In this document: positions 1 to 9,786 of the stretch, one piece after another
Numbering within the stretch: position 1 is the stretch's first letter
Layout of the letters: each line of letters starts with the position of its first letter
NCBI GenBank assembly: GCA_022432975.1
Contig: CM039509.1
Coordinates: 43,124,209-43,188,208, forward strand
Direction of reading: 5' to 3'
Source: Begonia masoniana
Lineage: Eukaryota; Streptophyta; Magnoliopsida; Cucurbitales; Begoniaceae
DNA length: 64,000 nt
Notes under the pieces: model-generated
What the model saw: the letters and a program-made list of their open reading frames with translations, nothing else
The model's database searches: none
Told to the model about the DNA's origin: nothing
Made by a program: the position numbers and the translations under genes

Positions 1-194
1 GGTATCAAAAAATTTAAAACTGAACAAGTCAATTTGGTTTCAACTGGAAGTGGAATCGAACCGGACCGATCTTATCCCTACCGGACGAAGATATGCATAA
101 CTAAAGTGAATGTAGGAAGACTTCTACGTTGGCAAAGTAACTCCCAATAAAGCTTCTTATTCAATCACATTAATCAAAATATTGAAAACAAATT

Positions 195-1322
195 TCATTG
201 GGCCTCTTGATTTAATTGGGCCTCTACATTATTAACCGGGCCAAGCCCATTTCCCTGGCCCACCTCAAATTCCTTGATCAAATCAGGATCCACGTTGTCC
301 TCTGGCTCCCACGTGGCCTCGCTCAAGTCCGTCCATTTCACCAGATACTCCATCTTCCCATCGTCTCCGACCCTCTTCGCCGTCACACCCTCCGCCACTG
401 CGTATTCTAGCCCTGCCTCGAAGTCTCTTGCTAAATCCTCGCCGACGAATGGAGCTTTCACCCACTCGCTATCCTCGCCGTCCTTCCATTTGACCAAATA
501 CTCCAAGTTGATTCCCTTCCCTCTCTTCTGTACTATCTCCTGCACCTCCGCGTACTCGAATATTTCTCTTTCTATTATTCGGATCAGAGTCTCTAGTCCC
601 ACGCGCCGGCCGAACTGCGCTGGGTTTCCCCTCGGTGTGACCCTTAAAATAGATTTGGCCAGCTCTAGTGGCGTTAATCCCCGGTCATCTTCAACCTCCG
701 GATCTGCTCCGAGCTCCACCAGCACCTTCACGACGTCCGGCCTCACGTACCCGGCCGCCATGTGCAGAGCCGTGAGACCCCCACTGTTATCACGGTGGTT
801 GAGATCAACCCCGGCCTCGGCCAGAATCCGGACGCAGGATTCCGACCCGAGTCCGGCGACGAATAACAGCGCGGTGCGGCCGTCTGCGTCTACGGCGTCG
901 AAGTCCCGGCCATCGTCAGCGGCGATGAGCTGTTGAAGCGCGGCCTCGTCGGCTTTTTTCGCTGCGGTCCACCATGGGGTCTCGTACTCGGCGACTACGT
1001 CTTTCGCAATGAAGTCGGAGGGAACCCACGAGGGATCGTGGCCGTCATTCCACTCGATCAAATATTCCATCCCAACGCCGCCCTCGGCGGCTCTGCTGCC
1101 AATGATCTTATTGACTTCGCCGTAGGATTCGTCTTCCTTGAAGCCAGGCGGGAATGTGGTCTGCAGTTGCTTTTCCTCGTTCTGGATGGCGTAGGCTGCA
1201 AAAGTGGCGTGGCTGTTATTGAATTTGAATCGAAGAGGATGTGAAGGGAGAGAAAAGGGGAAGATAGAGTTGGGAGAGAGTTTGAGGCGAGAGAGAGACT
1301 GATTAACAAAAAGTGCATCCAT
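195..1322 (-). CDS. CAO: cpSRP43, chloroplast signal recognition particle 43 kDa protein
   Basis: Single-exon 375-aa protein, ATG at 1322-1320, TGA at 197-195. By family knowledge it is the stromal, plant-specific SRP subunit that chaperones light-harvesting chlorophyll a/b proteins and works with cpSRP54, cpFtsY and ALB3 at the thylakoid. The sequence shows a Ser/Leu-rich transit-peptide-like N-terminus (about residues 1-50), a first chromodomain (about 67-115; [19 protein letters not shown]), ankyrin repeats (about 117-255; [36 protein letters not shown]) and two C-terminal chromodomains (about 259-305 and 307-353; [34 protein letters not shown]). This order, chromodomain-ankyrin-chromodomain-chromodomain, and the length match cpSRP43 and no other plant family I know. 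The frame is intact. No introns, as is usual for this gene. Confidence 0.95.
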   Translation of the reverse strand: MDALFVNQSLSRLKLSPNSIFPFSLPSHPLRFKFNNSHATFAAYAIQNEEKQLQTTFPPGFKEDESYGEVNKIIGSRAAEGGVGMEYLIEWNDGHDPSWVPSDFIAKDVVAEYETPWWTAAKKADEAALQQLIAADDGRDFDAVDADGRTALLFVAGLGSESCVRILAEAGVDLNHRDNSGGLTALHMAAGYVRPDVVKVLVELGADPEVEDDRGLTPLELAKSILRVTPRGNPAQFGRRVGLETLIRIIEREIFEYAEVQEIVQKRGKGINLEYLVKWKDGEDSEWVKAPFVGEDLARDFEAGLEYAVAEGVTAKRVGDDGKMEYLVKWTDLSEATWEPEDNVDPDLIKEFEVGQGNGLGPVNNVEAQLNQEAQ

Positions 1323-1690
1323 GGCCGGAGAGGGTGGAAAGGTTGAGAATTACAGAAGGGATTGCAGCCTGTTCTTTTTCATTGATGGGCTTGCCTGACG
1401 AAGAAGAGACAGAGTGGAGAAATTTGAGGATAAGGAAACTCATCCAATGGTTCTCATTGGGTAAGAGTTTTGGAGTGTACCATTCCTCTGCCTCACTGTT
1501 TCACTGGTGGCCTTTCCTGACCACAAATGCCTCATGGTTTAATAATTATAATTTTGTTAATAAAACATAGTTTAATTATAATTTTATTAATCAACGTTCT
1601 TTAAGAGACAATTTTTAATGCCATCATAATTTAGGATTTTTTTTTGTTTACCTTTAAATATATCATATAGATTTTTCAAAAAAAAAAAGG
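1323..1690. other. 5' flank of cpSRP43 gene, no other gene seen
   Basis: AT-rich DNA upstream of the reverse-strand cpSRP43 start. It should hold that gene's 5' UTR and promoter, but I see no unambiguous TATA element. It ends in a poly-A run at 1678-1688 next to the foldback element. Confidence 0.5.
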
Positions 1691-2533
1691 GAAATTATCG
1701 ATTTGAACCCTGTACTATACAGGTTTTTTCAATTCGGCCCACGTACTAAACAACCGGCAAACTGAACCTTGTACTTTGATTTTATTATCAGTTTTGATCT
1801 TTTATCAACAATTTCATTAAGCCCTCATTGAAAAAACTACCAAACGATCGTAAATTCAGTTGAAAGTTTTACCATATGTTCATTACTTAATGAGAAGATA
1901 ATCTGAAAATTTTCGTGATTTTCTAAGACATCTACCATTTATTGTAATTTTATTTTAGTATTTTTTAAAAATATTATAATAAATCATACAAATTTTAACA
2001 AATTACGCACATTTTTCTATTATCTACCCATACTATGGTAAACATCTGGAAAAAGTTTCAAATAAATCCAATATTTTTTGGTATTTTTTTAAATTAATCT
2101 CAGTATCTTCTTTACTTTATAACTTAATTTTAAAAAAAATACCAAAAAATATTTGATTTATTTGACATTTTTTTCACATGTTCAACTTATCATGGATAGA
2201 TAATAGAAAAAGTTTTGTGATTTTCTAAAATTTGTATGATTTATTATAATATTTTTATAAAATAATAAAATAAAATTCCAATAAATCGTACATGTGTTAA
2301 AAAATCACAAAAATTTTCAGATTATTTTCTCATTAAGTAATGAACACGTGGTAAAAAGTTCAACTGAATCCAAAATCGTTTGTTAGTTTTTTCAATGAGG
2401 GTTTAATGAAATTGTTGATAGAAGGTCAAAACTGATAACAGAATCAAAGTACAGGGTTCGGTTTGCCAGTTTTTTTAGTACAGGGGCCGAATTGAAAAAA
2501 CGTGTATAGTACAGGGTTCAAATCGATAATTAC
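1691..2533. mobile_element. Foldback / long-TIR non-autonomous DNA transposon (MULE-MITE-like)
   Basis: The two halves are near-perfect reverse complements: the left end GAAATTATCGATTTGAACCC pairs with the reverse complement of the right end (GTAATTATCGATTTGAACCC), and pairing continues with few mismatches through about 400 bp per arm to a loop near 2098-2125. There is no coding capacity. Long, nearly full-length inverted repeats of this type are typical of non-autonomous Mutator-like or foldback elements (inference). Both flanks are TC plus poly-A (1676-1688 and 2534-2542), so a 9-bp target duplication is possible but cannot be fixed exactly. Confidence 0.8.
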
Positions 2534-2784
2534 TCAAAAAAATTATAAGATGGTTCAGAATTTGACCCATCCTGTGTATATGATATTTTAAGTTTGAAAT
2601 TTCTCTGTGAAAAAAATAATGTTATATTTATTCTTTTATTCTATATTTTTAAAGTAATTGGTGACGTGTCAATCAATGATTAGCATAATTAAAATAAAAT
2701 AAATTATAAATAGTTAATTTATTACATTGATTGCATCAATAGCGAATATTTTAAGAGAGTAAAATTAGATAATAAACGTAGTAT

Positions 2785-2789
2785 TTTTC
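2785..2789. repeat. Target-site duplication (TTTTC), left copy of element A
   Basis: TTTTC directly before the TGTAATATCC start of the 5' LTR. The identical TTTTC at 24446-24450 directly follows the GTTACA end of the 3' LTR, fixing element A as one insertion despite the nested DNA. Confidence 0.9.
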
Positions 2790-3363
2790 TGTAATATCCG
2801 GCTTGTACGGATTTTTGGATATATTATATTATATTATTATTTCATTATATAATGGCATTTTTGGTAAATATGTCAAATCAGGTCCGTTTTACAAAAAGAA
2901 AGCGTCATTACGATCCTAACGACTAATTGGAATTTTAAAGAAATTATGGGAATTTTCGGTGATTAACCGCTATATTCCGAGTAAATACCTATATCGTAAT
3001 ATAATTGACGTTTTAGTAAAAATAGTAAATGGAGTCCAAATTGAGAACAGACAGTTTTGATAAAGCTCTGGTAATGAAAAGGAGTTATTGGCAAAATATG
3101 GAGTTTTCGAGAATCCGAATCGTTAGCCGATTAACGAAACGAAGGACGAAACAAGAGCTAAGGGCAAAATGGTAATTTGCAAACCAAAGTTTATAAAATA
3201 ACAAATCACTTCTTCTCTCCCTCACTTCTCTTTTCTTCTCTGGAGCTCACGAACCAGAGAGCGATTCCTCACGCGAGCTGTCGACGACTTCGACGATTCC
3301 GACCTCCGTTCTCTTCCGTTTCTCCTCCGTTCTTCGTTATTTTTCCTCCTCTCGCTATCCTAG

Positions 3364-4437
3364 GTATGAATCTACTTTCTTAGAGCGTTTATTTCGATTT
3401 CTACGAAGTTTAAATAATTAGGGTTTCGTTTAGGTTTCGATTTAAAACGCGATTTAGGGTTCGTAATTAATAGGTTAGCTGTGATTAAGTGTATATTGAA
3501 CGTATTGGACGTTATTGGACGAAGAAAGATCAATTTGTGAAAAAGTATAAATTTGTGAAATTTCGGGTTTTCGGAAATAACTCGTAACATGGATTTTCAG
3601 ATTTATCGAGCGTTAAGTCGTTGTTTAAAAACTTCGATTTGTTAAATTAAGGATTTTATTAGTTTGGACGTTAATAGTTTAAATTGGTTTTAACGACGAA
3701 TATCGTGTTTTGTCTCAGACACGCGACTCCCGTAGACGAAGCTTGAGATTCAGCGCGCTCAAGGTAAGTTCTCGTGACTTACTCTGGCCGATCGGCCTAC
3801 ACCGTACTTCGATTTAGCGTCGAGGATCTTAAAAGATTGTTTGTTTATTGCTTTGGTTGGGTAGTTTAGAGTTAGTTACTTTATAGGTTGATTGCGTTAC
3901 AGTCTTGATGGTATGCACGTTCTGTTGTATGTTTAAATTTTGATATGAACTGTTCATGCATCACGAGTTTTAATGAAAAGCATGAAAATGAATTTCCACA
4001 CGATGTTTTAGAAAATGGCGATGTGGCCTGGAGAGGGGCAGGACCTACTGTGGAGGCCGATTACGGGCTTGTCACAGTACCACATCTATTATGTACTCGC
4101 AATGTGGCCTGGAGAGGGGCATGACCTATTGTGGAGGCCGACTACGGGCTTGTCACAATACCACATTTATTATGCACTCATATTTATGGTCACGCGAGGT
4201 GGGGCTCAGGCACGGCTGTACGTGTTGTAAGCGTGTACCCCCCTCTTCTAACCGCACGGGGTAGTCCGATCGCTGGATGGGCCCCCTTCGGTTAGGATGT
4301 TGAGATCTCGGTGACACCCACATAAAGTAAAGAAAATGCTGCATGATTTCTGAATTCATATGCATAGCACAGCATGTAGTTGCATTTACTTGAGCTTACT
4401 GAGATTTCAATATCTCATATGTGTCTGTATGGTGTAG
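3364..4437 (+). promoter_or_regulatory. Putative spliced leader in A 5' LTR: intron 3364-3718, micro-exon 3719-3763, intron 3764-4437
   Basis: CTAG|GTATGA donor at 3364, TGTCTCAG acceptor ending 3718, a 45-nt micro-exon, AAG|GTAAGTT donor at 3764 and a GGTGTAG acceptor ending 4437. The same layout recurs in the 3' LTR (22228-22582, exon 22583-22627, 22628-23305) and in other LTR families here. The splice consensus is seen; actual splicing is inferred. Confidence 0.5.
4020..4181 (+). repeat. 81-bp tandem repeat, 2 copies, in A 5' LTR
   Basis: Two 81-bp units (4020-4100, 4101-4181), each starting RATGTGGCCTGGAGAGGGGC and containing a ...GGGCTTGTCACA block. The 3' LTR holds the same pair at about 22884-23045. 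It lies inside the putative second LTR intron. Confidence 0.85.
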
Positions 4438-5187
4438 GTGACATTATAGGTGTAATACCCGGCTTGTACGGATTTCGAATTTAATATATTATATTGATAT
4501 AATATATTATATGTGGCATTTTTAGTAATTATGTCAAATCAAGTCGGTTTCGCAAACAGAAAGCTTTATTGCGATCCTAACGATTGATAGGAATTTTAAG
4601 AATATTACGAGAATTTTCGGAATAGTGACGCAATATTCCGAGTAATTATGTTTCTCGTAATGTAATGAATGTTTTATTAAAATTAGTAAACGAAGTCCGT
4701 TTCACGAAGAGAAAGCGTCATTATGACCCTAACAAGTAATTAGAATTTTAAGGAAGTTTTGGGAATTTTTGGAGTTTAAACGCTATGTTCTGAATAAATA
4801 CGCTATCGTAAAGTAAACGATGGTTCAGTAAAAATAGTAAACGTGGTCCGTTTTGCGAACGGACAGTTTTAATAAAGCCCTGGTGATGAATAGGAGTTAT
4901 TGGCAAAATAAGGAATTTTCGAGAATCCGAATTGTTGGACGATTAACGAAACGAAGGACGAAACAAATAGATTTAAGTAAGAAGGGCAAAATGGTAATTT
5001 GTAAATCCATTTTATAAAACATCACAAATCATTTTCTCTCCCTCACTTTCTCTCCTCTCCTTCTCTGGATCGCACGAACAGGGAGTTCTCCCTCCCTTTG
5101 ACCGCCGGCGATTTCCTCCTCCGAGCTCCGATTCGAGCTCCGTTCGTTTCGTTTTCTTCACGGTTTCTCCTCCTCTCGCTACCCTCG

Positions 5188-6325
5188 GTATGTAGCTTCG
5201 GCCTCTGAGCGTTTATTTCGAGTTTTCGGTTCGATTTAGGGTTAGGGTTTCGATTAGAGTTTTCGTTAAAAATGCGAATTAGGACTCGTAATTAATAGGT
5301 TAGCCTTAATTAAGTATGTATTGAACGTATTTGACGTTATTGGACGAAGATAAATCAATTTGCGAAAATGTATAAATTTGGGAATTTACGGGTTTTCAGA
5401 AATAACTCGTAATTGGAATTTCAAATTAACGAGCGTTAAGTCGTCGTTAATTACTTCGATTAATTAAGTTGAAACTTTAGGAATTGCCTTAGTTAAGGTT
5501 TTATTGAAATAGGACGTTTAGTAGTTTAAATTGGTTTTAACTACGAATGTTGCGTTTTGCCCAGACGGACGACGCTCGTGGACGAAGCTCAGCGAGCTAC
5601 GGACGACAGGTAAGTTTTCGTGACTTACTTTGACCCAAAGGTCTGCACCATACTCCGTCGTCGTCTCGAGAATACTCGAGGAACTGTTTGTTTTATGTTA
5701 TTCTGGTTGGGTAGTTGGGTAGTTAGGTTAGTTGTTTATAGGTTCTACTTTACTGTCATGAATGTATGCACGTTGGTTGTTTACTTTCTGCTTATATGAA
5801 CTGTTCATGCATCACGATTTTAAAGCACGCATAGAAAATGAATTTCCGCACAATGTTTTAAAGTAAATGCAAAGTAAAGATGACCCTTCGGTATATAGTT
5901 CAAATGACCCTTCGGTATATAGTTCAAATGACCCATCGGTATATAGTTCAAATGACCCTTCGGTATATAGTTCAAATGACCCATCGGTATATAGTTCAAA
6001 TGACCCATCGGTATATAGTTCAAGTGACCCTTCGGTATACAGTTCATAGGTCACGCGAGATGGGGCTCAGGCACGGCTGTACGTGTTGTAAGCGTGTACC
6101 CCCCTCCATTAACCGGAAAGAGTGGTCCGCCCGCTGGACGTGCTCTCCCCGGTTATTGGGCTGAGATCTCGGTGACACCTTCATAGCACAGCAAAGTAAA
6201 GCAAAGTAAAGTAAAGTAAAGAAAACGATGCATGATTTCTGAACTCACACGCATAGCATAGCATGTAGTTGCATTTACGTAGCTTACTGAGATTTCAATA
6301 TCTCATATGTGTCTGTATGGTGTAG
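5188..6325 (+). promoter_or_regulatory. Putative spliced leader in B LTR 1: intron 5188-5564, micro-exon 5565-5609, intron 5610-6325
   Basis: CTCG|GTATGT donor, TTGCCCAG acceptor, 45-nt exon, ACAG|GTAAGTT donor, GGTGTAG acceptor. The micro-exon length equals that in A, although its sequence has diverged. LTR 2 repeats it at +5336. Confidence 0.5.
5879..6047 (+). repeat. 24-bp tandem repeat, 7 copies, in B LTR 1
   Basis: Seven units built on ATGACCC[TA]TCGGTATATAG plus TTCAA, alternating between CCTTCGG and CCATCGG. Present identically in LTR 2 (11215-11383). Open on both strands only because the 24-bp period is a multiple of three; I do not regard it as coding. Confidence 0.95.
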
Positions 6326-6756
6326 GTGACCTCTACACAGGTGAGGATGAGATCCCTCCACCCGAGGCGTGAGCAGTTGAGGGAGAATGGCCCGTGGGAG
6401 TGCGCTGAGCAGTCGAGGCGCGTATGACCTGAGGGGTAGTTATGTATGTATTTTGGGGGGGGGATTAATGGTTAATATGAATGTATAGTATATTTAGGTT
6501 GTTTGGATCTGGATAGGGATTAGATAATGTTTTGATAATTGTATGTAAAATGTTTTGGTTTTAACTGTTACTGAATGTTTTGAAAACGTTTTGAATGGTT
6601 TTAGGTTGATACGGTTATGTTCGATGTTTAGATACATCCACGCAGTTGGACTTCGTAAAGTCTGCCGTAAGTCGGTTGAGTTAGCGCATAAGTCGATTTG
6701 GTTTAAAGATGTAAACATGGTAGGAATGTGAAGTTGGTGCAGGGAAAATGGAAGTT

Positions 6757-7227
6757 GATGGTCTCTGGAATCGGATTCCAGAGACTTGAAGATTTTATTT
6801 TTGCTCTCTGGAGAATTCTAGAGAGCAGTGTAAAGAAAAGTGAAGGCGATTGAAGTAGGAGGTGGTCGCTGAAGTGGTCGCCGAAGTTTTCACTGATCGT
6901 TGCACTGAAAGTGTGCGGCGATCGATCTCTGCAGCAATGCTGAGATTGGTCGCTGCTTGTGAAATGCGAAGTGTTAGTGGTTTGTAGTCTGAAAGGGAGA
7001 AGGGATCGCTGCATGCTTGCAGCGATCGATCTCTGCTGCAGAGCAGAGATCGATCGCTGCTATAGTTAGCAGCGATCGGATTGCTGCACAGCTAGCAGCG
7101 ATCGATCTCTGCTCTGCAGCAGAGATCGATCGCTCCTGCTGTAATGCATGGCAGCGATCGATCTCTGCTGCAGTGCAGAGATCGGTCGCCTGTTTCATTT
7201 TGAGGGCAGAATTCCGATTCTGCCCTC
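6757..7227 (+). repeat. Hairpin and palindrome cluster in B LTR 1
   Basis: A series of inverted repeats: GTCTCTGGAAT...ATTCCAGAGAC (about 6759-6781), GCTCTCTGGA...TCTAGAGAGC (about 6799-6823), then repeated GCGATCGATCTCTGC / GCAGAGATCGATCGC pairs (about 7018-7186), then GAGGGCAGAATTCCGATTCT followed by GCCCTC (7202-7227). The same cluster occurs in LTR 2. Confidence 0.85.
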
Positions 7228-7456
7228 CCTTCTTTTAATTGATTTTAAATGTTTTTAATTAAATGTTTTTAAGTTTTATTTAAATAGTTTTAGTTTATGT
7301 TTTAAATGATTTACTAAACGGACTTCGATTTCGATTCCGGTTTCGGTTTCGATTTCATTTCTGGTTAACGTCAAGTTTTAAAGTTTATAAAATGTAAAGA
7401 TAAAAAAAAAAAATAATATGGGAAATACGGGTACAGTACTTGAGGCGTTACAGTTA

Positions 7457-7468
7457 TGGTATCAAAGC
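7457..7468 (+). other. Primer-binding site of element B (initiator tRNA-Met type)
   Basis: TGGTATCAAAGC four bases after the LTR end; one mismatch to the usual TGGTATCAGAGC complementary to the 3' end of initiator tRNA-Met. Confidence 0.85.
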
Positions 7469-7538
7469 CCCGGGTTTTAAAACCGATTCTGTAGACTGCT
7501 CGACTGCACAGCCACTACGCGGACATCCTTCATCAACT

Positions 7539-7601
7539 GTAAGTCTGTTTACAGCTTTGTTGATTTTATTTCTTAGAGGTTAATTGTTTTAAATTTTATA
7601 G
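7539..7601 (+). other. Candidate 63-nt leader intron before B gag
   Basis: GTAAGTCTG donor just after CATCAACT and a TTTTATAG acceptor 13 bases before the gag ATG at 7615. Element A has the same arrangement at 13486-13550. Short for a plant intron, so splicing is uncertain. Confidence 0.4.
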
Positions 7602-7614
7602 GAGTTTTATAAAT

Positions 7615-8704
7615 ATGGTTCGAGGAAGGGATCCTAGAGACGACGCGATGGATCGACTTACGAAATTCTTGGACCGCCAGTCTCAGCATATGGACCGGCA
7701 AGCACAACAAATTACGGACTTGGTGAACCGAGAGAATCAGAGGGCCCAAGACTTGGTAGTTCCTGGTAATCAGGGTATGCAAAAGTTCCAAAGCCTGCGG
7801 CCTCCAGTATTCGACGGTCAGTCGTCGGATCCGACACGTGCCGAGGAATGGATCCGGGTGATGGAAGATATGCTGAGTTATGCAGAGGTCGGCAACGGGA
7901 GCAAGGTGGCTTATGCTACCTTTCACTTGGCGATGGATGCCCGTTTCTGGTGGGACTCGATCAAGTCGACGACGGATGTATCAGTTATGACTTGGGATCG
8001 GTTTCAAGTTTCTATTCTTCGATAAGTATTTCAGCCGCACAGTGAGAGTGGCCAAGAGGAATGAGTTCACGCAGCTGAAACAAACTGGTTCAGTTGCGGA
8101 TTATATTCGGAGGTTTGAGGCATTGTCCAGGTTTGCACCTCGTCTTGTCAGCGATAACGAGGAGAAGGTGCACCAGTTTATGGAGGGACTGAATCCGGAG
8201 ATACGGATGCATGTTGTGGTCTCAGGTATTATTGACGTACCCTTTTCTGACGTCACAGCTAGGGCTCTGGATATTGAGGCTGCTAGAGCCACATGTGTTA
8301 GGCCGAAGGAACCAGCTAGGGGTTTCTTTCGTGAGACCCAACCTCAGTCATGGGACCGAGACTGGCAACCGAGTGTGCAACAACAGCCGCAGCAACAGCA
8401 ACGGGATGTGAGGAGACTTCTCGAGGGAGGTAATGATTGGGGTAAGGGGAAACAGGTACAAGAGGCTTCTCAGTCACCTCTTTGCCCTAAATGCCAGAGG
8501 GAGCACAGGGGACCGTGCAGAGTAGGCACGAACGTGTGCTATTGGTGCGGAGAACCAGGCCATTTTGCTAAAGGCTGCCCGAATCAGGGTCGGGGTCAGT
8601 CAAACAGTGATCAGAGGAGAGTCATGCCCAGGATCTTTGCATTTATCGAGCCCGGCGACGCCGACGATGTGGCCCAGCCTTCTACGTTTGCAGGTATTGT
8701 TTAA
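7615..8704 (+). pseudogene. gag of element B, frameshifted
   Basis: ATG at 7615 opens [12 protein letters not shown], close to the gag of element A. The frame runs to 8025, where one extra T near 8000 (GGTTTCAAG here, GGTTCAAG in A) shifts it. The downstream part continues in the next frame to 8704 and contains the retrotransposon gag core ([17 protein letters not shown]) and a CCHC zinc knuckle (CYWCGEPGHFAKGC). The product would be the capsid/nucleocapsid protein packing the element RNA. The frame ends right after the knuckle and a short linker, exactly where A continues into protease. No protease, RT or integrase follows. Confidence 0.9.
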
Positions 8705-9773
8705 ATTACCTGTATGGCAATATTATTATTTTGATTATAATAATAATGACGTTAACGATAGACTTGAAAATAGAAAAGTAAGAAAATAGAAGGCGGGTAA
8801 GAAGAATTATTAGGTAAACCTCGAGCAGGATGGCTCCGACCTAATTAACGGAGTTTACGCACTTTAGGTTTAGTAACAATTCGAGGAATGTACCCGATGA
8901 GATATGGATTTTAAATAGATAACAATTATGTCTAATTGACAACCCCTCTTGGAGTATTAGAGTACGACTAATCGATGAAAGATGAAGGTTTAGATATAAA
9001 CCTATAGAGGGGAGTTAGGTTACGACTTGGAGGTTATTAAGAACCCTTGAACAACAGCCAACCCAAATGATGTTAGAAAGTAGAAATTATTTTAAGGGTT
9101 TAAGATAATAGGTAGTCTTTGGGTAAGGACCTATTGATAAGTTCGTAAGCCTAGCGTTTGAATGATTGGATATAGACCAACGCGTGCTCAGGTCGTCAGG
9201 TGACAGGTACGCAGCTAGAGGTCGTTTGGTTGAGACTTATAGATTTGATGAGATTTGACGCGTAAACTGAAGGTAAGGACTACAATCGTTTGTTGTGCAT
9301 TCCGATTTTGAACAGGATTGAGGAAATTTCGTCGAGGTATGAGCTATCGCCCAGAAATTGGATGGAATTATAGACATTCAATTTGACTGGCGCTAGAAGA
9401 AAGACGTCAATGAATAGTGAATTTTGAAGCTAGTATTATTAAGAGATTTAATCTGCGGGTGATTAAGTGAAGGACGAAGGTTGGTATACGCGTAAGCGTT
9501 AAAGTGACAAATATGTCGCCAGGTTAATTAATTAGAATGTGAGATTTCTGATGTAAATTGTGCTCAACACCTTAGAAAGAAAGTAAATGATTAAGTCGAA
9601 GGTAGTAAATACAAATTTAGGGCCGATGTAAGAGAGATAGCACAGGGTTTTCGTTTAGAATCACAATATAACCGTAAGTACTGGTGATAAATCGAAGGAT
9701 AAGATCGCAAAACATGGGACGTTAATGTCAAGGACTATAAGCTGGAGCAAATTTTGCGGACAAAATTCTGAAT
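8705..9773 (+). other. Non-coding internal region of element B in place of pol
   Basis: About 1.07 kb without a long frame and without protease, RT or integrase motifs in any frame. It ends in GTGG/GCGGACAAAATTCTGAATAAG, which is shared with the end of A just before its polypurine tract. The 3' border is thus homologous to an autonomous relative while the middle is of unknown origin. Confidence 0.75.
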
Positions 9774-9786
9774 AAGGGGGGTAGAA
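9774..9786 (+). other. Polypurine tract of element B
   Basis: AAGGGGGGTAGAA directly before the TGTAATACCC start of LTR 2; plus-strand priming site by position. Confidence 0.85.

Larger units (their letters stand above)
4451..7452 (+). repeat. LTR 1 of element B (3002 bp)
   Basis: Starts TGTAATACCC, ends GCGTTACA, and is followed at once by a tRNA-iMet-type primer site. It shares conserved blocks with the LTRs of A and C (GTAAGTT donor block, GGTCACGCGAGATGGGGCTC block, CCGTGGGAGTGCGCTGAGCA block, TCCACGCAGTTGGACTTCGT block) but has its own tandem repeat and palindrome array. A TATA-like TTTATAAAACATC lies near 5013. Confidence 0.93.

Noticed and set aside
274..936. Long plus-strand frame over the first gene
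   Set aside because: Shadow of the GC-rich reverse-strand cpSRP43 frame; no recognisable domain.
5879..6047. CRISPR-like repeat array
   Set aside because: Units abut with no unique spacers; eukaryotic LTR context.
5812..6164. Overlapping small frames on both strands in the B LTR (Tyr/Ser/Thr-rich repeated peptides)
   Set aside because: They arise from a 24-bp tandem repeat with a period divisible by three; open in several frames at once, no start context, same in both LTRs.
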